The position numbers and the translations under genes are program-made. A stretch of DNA of 64,000 bases from NCBI GenBank assembly GCA_036346375.1, contig CM070503.1, positions 5,828,001 through 5,892,000 on the forward strand, written 5' to 3'. The notes beneath the pieces are model-generated. The model was not told the DNA's origin. It saw nothing but the letters and a program-made list of their open reading frames with translations, and did not search any database. The stretch is from Guadua angustifolia (lineage: Eukaryota; Streptophyta; Magnoliopsida; Poales; Poaceae). Below are positions 11,133 to 21,800 of the stretch, in pieces (the first letter of the stretch is position 1; each line of letters begins with the position of its first letter).

Positions 11133-14100
11133 TGTAGGGTCGAGGATGCGCCTAGAGGGGGGGTGAATAGGCGTTTTATGAAATTCGATCGCTCACTAAA
11201 CAATTCGCTCTAATACACCCCTAAGTCAAAACCTAATCAAAGATATATGCGGAAGCGATAAATAGGTTTTGACAATTAAAGCCTAAATCAACTAGGCTCA
11301 CTAGTGCACTAACTAAATTATGTCTCTAAACTAGAATTGCTAAATTGATCAAACAATTAATACTAAGCAATTCTACAATCAAGCAATTGATTAATATGCA
11401 AAAGGTAAATACTTGAATGTAAAGAGACAAGAGACAAACGATGTTTTTCCGTGGTGTTCGGAGACTTGCCGGTCTCCCCTAGTCCACGTTGAGGCAAGCC
11501 CACACTTGGACCGGCTCCCGCTCGAGCACCCGCCTCTTTCCACTAGTCGTGGTTTTTCACGCTTGCGCGTAGGCTCAACCCGAACCTTCACAAACTTGCT
11601 GGGCTTCACACCTTGAGAGCTCCAAGACGACGCCTTACGCCGCCTAGAGTCGGCAACCTCCAAGAGTAACAAGCCGCTCCTTCGCTTGAACTTCACCGGG
11701 CACAACGAATGCGCTCCCGGTGATCACCAAGTGCAACACATGCACAAGGACCTCACTCAAGTGCAACACATGCACAAGAGCTCACTCAAACCACTCCTAA
11801 TTGCAACACATGCAATTAGCTCACTCTTAAGCTCAAGAATCAAATGGGAGTATGCAACACATGCAACACTTCACCCAAACACTCAATAACACCAGCAACC
11901 TTTCCCCCAAGCCCCCCAAGGGGTCCTTTTATAGCCCACAAAGAAAAACTAGCCGTTGGGGGCAAGAATCCAGAAAATCAGCGAAAACGCGGTCCGACCG
12001 GACCTCTCCCGGTCCGACCGCTCCTCACAGGGCAACGGTCGGATTCGACCGTTGCCTGGCCGGCAACCGCCAACGGCGGCCACATTGCAGCGTGTGGGTC
12101 CGACCGCACGAGCTCCGGTCGCACCGCCAATGCAAACGCGAGAACGCAACGAAAAACTACTTTTGTTAAAAACGCGTGGCGTCCCCGGTTGATCGGCGGT
12201 CCGGCCGGACCGACTGACCCGGACAGACCGCCTATGCAAAGCAACGCAAACGCCAAACTCGAAAAAAAGATCAGGCGAGGGTCGGTCCGATAGCCCGGCG
12301 GTCCGACGACCGGGCGGTCAGACCGCCTAACTAATAAACGCCAGACCGCCCGAATAACGCTGCCGACCAGCGGCGGTTAGACCAGAGTTCGGTCCGACCA
12401 AGGTTTCGACCGGTCGCACCGCCCAGCCAAAGAAAAAACTCCGCTTCTTCCAAATTTTGCTCGAAAACCAAATGCAATTCTTTAAGCCTCAAGGATGATC
12501 AACACATGATCATTTACCCGCAAAACATATTTGCACCAATTCAAACCATGCTCAAAGAATTCAACCCAAATTGCGAAAAACACATTTGGAAACGACTCAA
12601 GAACTATTTGCAAATCGTATTAAGCGAAATCAAACTCGAGTTTATGAGATTAATCCCCTAGCCATGTGAAGGTCAACACAAGACCGGTCTACTTGCCAAC
12701 ACCCGTTGCAAGCCCCACTCACATGCTCTCGAATTCGGACTCATAAACCTCGGTTTATTCGCTGACAACGAACTTGCAAATAACGCAAATAAACACATTT
12801 CATGCTTGAGCACTACTCTTTGCAACACATGCAAAAGTCTAGCTCTAAGCAACATTAAATCAAGGTGCATGAACTCTCTAATTGCAACACATGCAATTCT
12901 CTAGTTCAATGCAACAACAAATCAAACTTCGACTAAAACCAGAACCATACGTATGAGCTCTTTACTCGCAACACATGCAAGCCTCTAGCTCCATACAAAC
13001 ACACAACATAAAATCATGCTTGAGCTCTCTCCTTTTGCAACACATGCAAAACTTAGCTCCAAGCAACACCAAGGTTGTATAAAGATATGTTTTGCGAACA
13101 AAGCATGAGGCTTCAACTAATGCAACACATGCAAAAGTGAACTTCACGCAAAAGCCAACGCACTAGCTTATCACTTCTTGCAACACATGCAAATCAAAGC
13201 ATTATACGAAAACCAAATGAAACCAAGCATAAGTTTAACCTATTCGCAACACATGCCAAATGGTTAACCCATATGCAAAAACCTAATCCAAATGGTTGAG
13301 CTTGAGTGAACGCGGACTGAGATCACCAACACATGATGAAGCTCAAGCAAAAGAGACAACCCCTCTTAATAGCACGGCGATTAAAACCTTAGACTCAAAG
13401 ACTACAAAGTCCTTAGCCTATCTAATTATACCTTCGCCGCCGCGCACAAGCAATCCCCTTTGGGGTCTTTATGATCATCACTTTGATACTCCCCCGGGAT
13501 ATCCACTCGACTCCTTTTCGGGATCCATTCTTGACGCCCATCAACTCATGATGCCGTCCTTGTCCCGTTCTCATCATCTCATCCATCTTTGGACCTAACT
13601 CAATCACAACTCATAAAATAGTTAGTCCAAGATGCATGGTTGTCTCAATTATCTTTTGCACTCCATTAACACATAGTGGAAGCCTCTAGATCAATTGAGC
13701 ACAATCTAAATCAATTGAAATGATTAAAGTATGTCTTAAGTATAATAATGCAACACATGCTTTATTATACTTAAGAACTATTCATTTGTCCTCAATTAAT
13801 CACGGAACACCATCAACACATGATGAAGTGTTCTTTAATGATTAATAAGACAAATGAACTCAATTTAAATTATCATTTAAATTGATATGAGTATATATTA
13901 ACTACACAAGTTTTCATATACTCATGTTGATGGAAAGTAATGATCCATTATATGTAAATTGTATGGAAATGATCATTACTCTAGATCATCAACTATAGAA
14001 TACACCCCACATGTATATGTGCATAAATATGATTGACTTGGAGATAATATGCACATATTCAAATTGATCGTATTGGAGTATATCCTATATTACCATGAGT

Positions 14101-14550
14101 ATACTTATAACTAGGCAATTCGAATATATACTCAAAGATTTAGTTTCTTTGTCTTGATCCTTATATGTGTCAATAACGAATCGATCAATACAAAGAGACT
14201 TTCAAGTTAAACTACAAACTCCCCCTAAGTATGTGCATCCATGTAATGTGTGGATTGGGAAACATGATGCACGTTTGTGGTTAATATAATGGGGACATTC
14301 ATACTTTAACTTGAATCCAAAGTATGCAACTAATATTAGAATGAATATGCAAACATACCTTGGGTTTTCCATTTTTCAATGCGATGAGACTAATCAAAGA
14401 TATTCTAAATAAACAAGTTAGTCTCGATATAAGATTGTCATTAATAACACTATCGCATTAGGGGATAAACTCAATATTGGATTTGTCATTAACACAAGAT
14501 TAGATTTGTCATTAACACCAAAACCATAACTAATGAAGGTTGAACTTACA
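11133..14550 (+). mobile_element. LTR-like unit (solo LTR or non-autonomous), TG...CA, 5-bp TSD
   Basis: It begins TGTAGGGTCGAGGATGCG, ends TTGAACTTACA, and is flanked by the 5-bp direct repeat CATTC (11128-11132 and 14551-14555). TG...CA ends with a 5-bp duplication are the signature of LTR retrotransposon integration. Only one copy of the terminal sequence is seen, so this is either a solo LTR or an LTR-like non-autonomous unit. The early part, with a run of G then TGAATAGGCG, is a word I associate with a very common grass repeat. No coding domain is present. It carries a cluster of GCAACACATGC motifs and a GC-rich block at about 11990-12430. It interrupts the 3' LTR of the copia relic, so it is younger. 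Confidence 0.78.
11733..13825 (+). repeat. Cluster of 12 exact GCAACACATGC motifs plus 3 variants
   Basis: Exact 11-mers start at 11733, 11763, 11803, 11854, 12832, 12894, 12968, 13037, 13122, 13180, 13246 and 13750. Variants keep the ACACA core with other flanks: TGATCAACACATGATCA at 12496, CACCAACACATGATG at about 13325 and CATCAACACATGATG at about 13811. In most copies the flanks are palindromic or self-complementary (TGCA...TGCA, TGATCA...TGATCA). Spacing is irregular (30 to about 970 bp), so this is not a tandem array or a CRISPR. Confidence 0.85.
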
Positions 14551-14585
14551 CATTCTCGAGTTCAATCTATACTCTACTTTTAACA

Positions 14586-14886
14586 AAATTATCAATAACA
14601 AGAAATGTGGAATTTCTTAATGATGCTAGCCTGCAATGGATAGGAGTTGACATCTAGCAATTCAAATAGTACTCTCTTTAGTCACAAATAGTTATCATTT
14701 TAAATATAAATATATCAATATATTTTTAAATATTTAAATTGGATACGTGAAAATCATATATGTAGATTTATCTCAAAAAATGCTTTTATAATATTATAAT
14801 TTTATTGAATTTTATAAATATATTATAATAAAAATTAGTAATCAAGTTATGTTTTAGAGACCATACCAATATCCAAAACAACAGCT
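14586..14886. other. AT-rich spacer with Stowaway-like debris
   Basis: Contains TACTCTCTTTAGTCACAAAT and long AT runs to about 14860, resembling one eroded end of a Stowaway (Mariner) MITE. No gene is seen. Confidence 0.35.
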
Positions 14887-15550
14887 AACCCCTCTAAGTT
14901 TTTAAGACTATTTTTTGAATAGTCTTGTTCATAAATATAAAGCTTGTATACAGATTTAATGAGGCCTTTCTTCCTATACCCCTATTTATTATCTCTCAAA
15001 CATATGCATTATTTATTACCACCCACACAAAGTATTATCTCTTAGGGCAGTCCCAACCCATGGTGTCCATGAGTAGTGTCTAAAGGGGAGAGAGAGCAAT
15101 AAACCAATGCATAGTTTTCCAACCCATGGTTTCCATGAGTAGTGTCTAGAGGAGGGAGAGAGCAATAAAGCAATGCATGATAGCAATAAACCAATGCATG
15201 CACCACAAATACAGCTTGGTAAGCGCGCAAAAATGTCCAACCCCAATTTTGCTAGTTTCTTGAGTCTTGGTACCCGCGTCGACCCAGTTTCTTGCATGAG
15301 ACACGGTTTCTTCGTTTTTCCTTCTCCCTTCCTTAACCTCTATGTCACATCAGATTTTTGCTTAGTTGGCAGCGTAATTAATTCTATAGACACCAGCTGA
15401 GGTGGAGGGTTGGGAATGCCCTTATCTTCTAACACAATTAAGTGTGGGTATATAAATCATTTTCTATCATATCTTTCTCAATTTCAAGGTAAACTTAATT
15501 CTTGTGCAAAGTCAAAATACAACTTATATTTTTTTGAACGGAGTGAGTAC
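14887..15550. mobile_element. Stowaway-like MITE split by a Tourist insertion
   Basis: The left part (14887-15044) and right part (15422-15550) match, in order, the element at about 24808-25229: words such as TTTAATGAG, ATACC(C/T)CTATTTATT and CTTGTGCAAAGTCAAAATAC occur in both. The right end reads TTTTTTGAACGGAGTGAGTA, a typical Stowaway terminus. The Tourist element at 15045-15421 sits inside it. Confidence 0.6.
15045..15421. mobile_element. Tourist-like MITE, TSD TTA
   Basis: It starts GGGCAGTCCCAACCC and ends GGGTTGGGAATGCCC, with TTA on both sides (15042-15044 and 15422-15424), as expected for a PIF/Harbinger MITE. The first 150 bp contain an internal duplication of a CCATG(G)...AGTAGTGTCTA segment. 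A sister copy lies at 25233-25583. It has no coding capacity and lies downstream of the MADS gene stop codon. Confidence 0.85.
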
Positions 15551-15859
15551 TTGTCACCGACTGTAGTATAACATTTCAGATAACAATCTAAGTAGCAAGG
15601 AGTAGATATCAGCAGTACTCTGCTGAGCACAAGCTGTTTCCATTCTTGACAATAAAATCTTAGAACACTGCCCGAGGAATAGATCATAGCTTAAGATAAC
15701 GGTACAACATCGCATCATGTAGCCACGAAGGATGTCATAGATCAGGTTAACTGATCTCGCTTCCAACGCAGGATTATTGCAGCCTGGGTTTAGCCATAAC
15801 ACGAGTTTCTCCACTGATGCCGCAACTCCATCTAGATGTGCACGGATGGTTTCATGTCG
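15470..15859 (-). other. Probable 3' UTR of the MADS-box gene
   Basis: Sequence directly after the TGA stop on the minus strand. A long minus-strand open frame here (15554-15814) has no domain and lies where a 3' UTR is expected. The distal part overlaps the end of a Stowaway-like element. Confidence 0.45.
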
Positions 15860-18800
15860 TCACTTCCATGCAACACAAGGCAACCTGCAAGAGGAAGAGT
15901 TGTAAATCTTTAATGAAAGACGTGCAAAATCCAAACAAAACTAGTACAAACATATAAAAGGTAAGCACAGCTGTTGCGTAAACCTAGGCAAGATCTTAAA
16001 TTCTAACCTTATTTAAAAAAATAGTGAACGAAAAGGCTGAACTACTTTTCATGAATAAATTAATTTAAATAAGCACAGTTGGTTCTTTTTCCCCTCTTTT
16101 TGGTTGGCCATCATTCTTCAGGAGGTAGAACTTGAAAATTGGCCGTGGTCCATTCAATGTGCCCATAGTACTGATTTATTAAAAAATTAAATAGCATCAG
16201 CAGTATTTCACGTTTTTGTAACAGATATTTCTTCCACTAGATATACCCTCCATTTATTCTAATGTGAAACTAAAGCAAAATGAGACGAATGTCACGAGAT
16301 TCTAGTTTTTTTTAATTACCAAAAACAAATCAAAATAATCAAGACACAATGAGACCTAAGAGTTGAATAACAATAAGGAAAGCCAGGTGTTTAGCACTTA
16401 TTGGTAACTAACGAAACATGATTTATTTCCAACCAAATTCCAAGATCATGTCTACGGTATAAGCTTGAATGCAGTTTTGAATGTTTTGACTAAGGAAGGG
16501 ATGCTGTAACACTCAGGTCCAATTCAAATACAAACCAAAATCTAAATTTTTATATCAAAAAATTACATATAACTTTTTTTCAATTGAGAACCCCTATATA
16601 GTTTAGTGATAATTTGTTTAAGGCTATATATAGAAAAGAAAATAAGGATAGCCCAAATATGATCTAGTTTTTTTTTTAAGTTTCGTAGTACGGATTTATT
16701 AAAAAAAGTTCGGCCCACATTCATATCAACCAAAGCCCAAATCTAAAAGTAAGGTAAATCCATACCCACTGTCCCAATCAAGGTTTCAAATTTCATTTTT
16801 GGGCCACATCTCGGAGGCGACTGAAATCCAAAATTTCAGTAAGATTTCAGAATTTCGGATGAAATCCAAAAAGCAAAATTCAAATTTGGAATATTTGAAC
16901 CAGGATTTCTGAGATTTCAGCCAAAATTACCAAAATCTCAGTAAATGTCAGGTTTGTGTGTCCAAGCTTGTTTCTTACGCAAGAAATAGCTTCTATCTCT
17001 CTTTTATTTAATCTTCTCTCCACATAAGATTATTCCTATATAGTATGTTGAAGAAACTGCTGATTAGGAGCAGTGGGAGTGCCCTTAAAACAAGCATCAA
17101 CACTAACTCAAGACACCTAACTAGTCTTGGAACAAGCGTCTACTCTTGCCACTAAACTAGTCTAGGAACTTAAAACCTTGCATGCAGAACTTAAAACCTT
17201 GCACGCACCCTTTAACTAGTCTTGGAACTTGAAAACTTGCAACTGCTCAGGATAGGGTGCTTACAGCATGGTTCAGTATGACGCTAACTGGCTTCAGGCT
17301 TCAGCAAGTAATTGTGAAAGCTCCAAAACACACAAGGCCGTAACTAACACCCTACATAAACAGGTCCATCGATTTCCCCAATGTGATCTCTAACCATATG
17401 TATATATGTATGCTTGTAGCTCCTGCACGTAGCACCCCTCCTTGTCATCTAACACCAAGAATGCATTGATCTCGCTGGGATTCTGCGCTCCTAATGCCTA
17501 GCTTTAGGCTTTGCATTAGTTGCGTCCTACTCTTAACTAACTCCATCCCTCTTCACCAGTAGCAAATGAGAGTCTGTTGGTTCCCAAGATGTGTTTAACA
17601 GACGCTGCTGCTTCCCAAAGTCTCTTTTGTTCCCATGAAAAAACAGTGCCGCATCTGCTCCTGTGCCGTACACTGCATACCCCCTTTAATAGCCAGTTAG
17701 TCCTAGTAGATCAACAAAGAGAGCCTTTAATTTTTGCACTTAGCGCCCGCATTGCCATAGTGTCATTGTTGATTTGAGCTAACCAGTATTTCCCCTTTGG
17801 AAACAACAGACAGGGCGTTCTGCTTGTGCAAACCAGGCCAGAGCCCCACGGCGATGCAGTGTGTGATCGACTACGCGGAGCAAGGGCAATTCCTACTGAA
17901 GCTGGAAGGCGAAGGCAGTGCAGCAACGAGCCCTGCAAGAAGAGGATATACCCTCGAGTTGATCCCGTATGATTTGTGCTCTATTCCTGACCCTTGCATA
18001 GTGTTTGCAGTTGGCAATAGCATCTAGTGATTTGCATTTACTGTTTCCCTTTCCCTTCTGGTGTAGCAATTTCTGTATTATCTTCCTCAAAGGAGATGTT
18101 TTCTATGTATTCCACTCTCCGATGTTTCAGCTCTTCGCTGCTCCTGCTCCAGGCAGGCAAAGGTTCCTTCGTTGAATTAGACTCAGTTAGCAGCAAATAA
18201 TCACCGTAAGACAGCAATTCCGGTCCATAAGACAGCAATTCTAGTCCAAAAAATATGAAAACCGGCCCAAAAAGCCAAAATCTCGGCGAAATTGACCAAA
18301 ATTTCACCGAGTTTTCTGAAATACTGTAGCATTTTAAAATTTTCGTTTTTCCCATTTCGCCGGGATTTTGAATCTCATCCCTGCAGAAATCCAAGATTTC
18401 GCGAAATTTTGCCAAAATTTTGTTCCTTGGTCCCGATACCGCTTGGGATTAAGTCACTAAACCACAGAAGAATTATACCAACTTTATTTAAGATAATGAT
18501 ACATATAAAAAAAAACAATGCTTTTAGAAACTTACCCTAATGTCAGGGATACATCCGAACCATCATCATTATCCTGTGAGCTTCCAGAGTGCAATGCGGT
18601 CATCACAGATTCAGAGGACTGTCCATCTTCAGTAATAACATTTTCAGTATCAGCAACCACTTGCTTGCCAGCAATCGGTATCTGGAATATCTGTGTCAAA
18701 AAATAACAAGGGATACAAATATGAATTTCACAAGGACTGATCTAAACAAACAACAAACCAGGGGCTACTTAAGGAAGTGTAGCAAATACTTGGTTCCTCA

Positions 18801-21800
18801 GCTGCATGTTCTCCTCTGCCAGCTGTGAACTCTGCAATAAAATATGGCAGATAGTGCCACATGTAAATATGTTTCATCTTATCTCAAATGACACCGGTAC
18901 TCCAAACCAAGAAATCTTTATTCTGCTGCACTAATTTTTTAATTTATATTTGTCAAACTACTGAGTTTTTTTTTCCAAGAGAGAATGGGATACTACGTTC
19001 AATCTAATAATGCTGTATCTGATCAGCTTCTAACAGCACAATGAGAAAGCCAGTGCCGTATGTTAAATACGTAAAATGATGACAGGTCAAACAGAACAAT
19101 TGCAACTTGCAACTGAGTTATTTTTATTTTATTAACTTGGCTCCTTGTCCTTTTATCTTCAAACTAGTCAAAATCAATAGGTTGCTATTAGGTGTAGAGG
19201 GGACGGAAAATTTCAACCAGCAGCAGCATTGTCTGGTAAAATAGAAACCATAAGGACAACATAGAAATAATTTCAAATTATAGAGGTGGATAAATTTACA
19301 TGATAACAAACAATAGGAACATTTACACATGCGAGAATCCAACAAAGAATTTTTTTCTTGCCTAACTACTGAAACGCACAAGAGAAAAGGATTGTCCACA
19401 TATGTCAACACTAAATTTTTTGTTTCATCTTCTCTCTTGTTTGAGCACCCAGATGATTTGATAAATTTGCTACTGTGGGTGCTATCTTGTGAAGAAAAAG
19501 GCAGAAGGCAGCAACTGAGCAACCACACTCAGTATCCAGGAAAGCGCAACGTAAGCCATGATGCAACAGTTGAAACTCTCACCAACACACATCATGCATG
19601 AGAGTGACTGGGTGAGACAGCCCCAGATTTTGGAAGGATTGTTCCATAATTTGTCTGCCGTTCCTCCTGGTCACATTAGAGAGAAACCTGCATCGCTAGG
19701 ACCACATTTGCAGGTTTTACAACAGCAGTTAAGGGCTCCTTAAGACCTTAACAGAAGGTATTATTCTTTGTAAAAGCTTAACAGTTCCCAGCAAGTGATT
19801 TTCTAGACTTTTAGATGGTGCGGAAGCATCTCGACTTTTAATATAACATGAATTAATGACATAATGCTCACTTATTTTTATTCAATATAAGTGATTTTCT
19901 AGTAAGGTCACAAGTATCCTAATCCTAATGTCTAAATCACAGTAACAAATGTGATTTCTTCTATATTGGCGGAAACTACACTAAATCAGCTGTTTACACA
20001 CAAATCAATTATCAAGAGTGAATGTAAGTATGCCATAGAAAATTATTGTAATATTAGGTTTCTTAAAACATGAGATGCATGTGCAAATGCAACCAATAAA
20101 ACCAATTGGTGTTCATCAACATTAATGATTCAGAAGATTCAATCTTGCAACAAATGGTACCTTTCGTTGAAGTTCATTGATCTGTTCCAAGAATTGCTGG
20201 TCCTGCAATATCATGTAGCCTACTAAACTGTTGCTCATAATGACCCTGACTTGAAGGGAACTGAGAAAAATGACATGTTCAATCATCATACCTTTGTCTG
20301 AAGCACCCTATGCAGACCAGCTTCCAGGTTCTTCTCCAACAGCTGGAGTTCTTCAACATTCAATCCCTCAAGCCCCTCACCTCTCATATGCCTATAAATT
20401 GGGCATGAACTATGATTATTATATATTTATTGTAAACAGATGATTCAATGCAACTCATGAAAACAAAATGGGATAGAATATAACCTAAGTCGAAGACTAG
20501 CTTCCGCAAGCTGTTCGTTCAAATTTGCATATTTGCTATGTTCTAACTGAAAAGAGAAGATACAACTGTTAATATTAGCAACAAAGTAGACATACTGCTC
20601 AGCCAGCAGGTCAGTATCATTTAGATTAAGCAGAACTACTAAACACATTACAACTATCTGCATAAGTTAAAAAGGTATGTATTTCATGTCTGAGCGCTAC
20701 CAAGAGGAAATTAAGAACTAAATATTCTTGATGAATTCAGAAAAATACTACGATAGATGTGTTGAAAAATACTACGATAGATGTGTTGAATTCTTGATGA
20801 ATTCAGAAAAATACTACGATAGATGTGTTGAATTCAGAAAAATACTACGATAGATGTGTTGGATAGTGCATGGGCTTCCTTCATCTCTATTATCTCCCTA
20901 AATAAAGGATTATTCCGTAAATCCTAATAAAAGTTGTGTTGATGATACATCCAAACTTGCCCTAGGGAGTGTCATTTCTAGATATCCATTAATAAAAAAA
21001 AGAGGGGGAGAAGTTATAATTTTTACACCTATTACAATTCAACAAAAAAATCATCATTAGAGCACGCTGTATGTGGTCAAGTAGAGATATAACTTAAAAA
21101 GACCATATGCTTATTTTTTTTCCGGTATTGTCTGTAACCCTTTCAAGGATCCAAGTCAGGGTTTCAAAAACCGTTTCAAAATTCGCGGAATGAAAACCGC
21201 AAAAACCACTCAAAAAATGTCAAAAATTGAAGGGTTAAGAAATAAAAAAAATTGAAACAAAAATGAAAACCGTTCAGTTTTTAACGAAAAACCGCTCGGT
21301 TTTCACTAAAACCCAACCGATGAATTGAATGTTCCTTAAAAACAGTTTTCGAGTGGTTTTTAATGAAAACCGCGGTTTTTCAACGGTTTTCGGGTGGTTT
21401 TCAATACATAAATTTTTTCAAAATTTTTAATTTTTTAATAAGACCGGTTTAACGAGCGGTTTTGGATCTCAAATCGCAGCGGTAAGGTCGAAAACCGCGG
21501 TTTTTGCCGGTTTTTGAAACCCTGATCCAAGTAAAGTTTCGCCGCAATCGTTTGAGATAGAGAAAACAATAATATTATACAAGGGCTTGTGCTAGTTTCT
21601 AGTCTAATTTTGCTTCTGTAGTTTCTTGTGTATTGGGATGCTATATTGAAGTACATTACTTACTAGCTAGCATCACTGTATGAAAAGAATGATTTACATA
21701 CGTTCAAGTCAAGCGAAGGCTGGTCTGTTTTCCCCAGGTTCTTAGAATGTGTGCTGTACTTGTCGATGATCTCATTCATACTGTCCAAGGAAAAGTAATA

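Larger units (their letters stand above)
7262..14585 (+). mobile_element. Degenerate Ty1-copia LTR retrotransposon with a nested insertion
   Basis: 5' LTR about 7262-7460 and 3' LTR 10995-11132 plus 14551-14585. The two share TTAAGTGGGCAATTAAC, the TATA-like TTGTATAAATATGTAACACA, and a tail starting CATTCTCGAGTTCAATCT. Internal coding relics are a gag start at 8528 and reverse transcriptase/RNase H pieces at 9095-10620, all broken by stops and frameshifts; the integrase part is missing. The 3' LTR is split at CATTC by the 3,418-bp unit 11133-14550. No matching target duplication remains at the outer ends. The element is dead and old. Confidence 0.8.

Noticed and set aside
11733..13825. CRISPR-like array of short repeats
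   Set aside because: The repeated word is only 11 bp, spacing runs from 30 to about 970 bp, the host is a plant, and there are no cas genes. It is better described as a dispersed motif.
15016..15297. Leu/Cys-rich minus-strand frames (93 and 62 codons)
   Set aside because: They lie wholly inside the Tourist MITE at 15045-15421, and a similar frame appears in its sister at 25233, so they come from the repeat.
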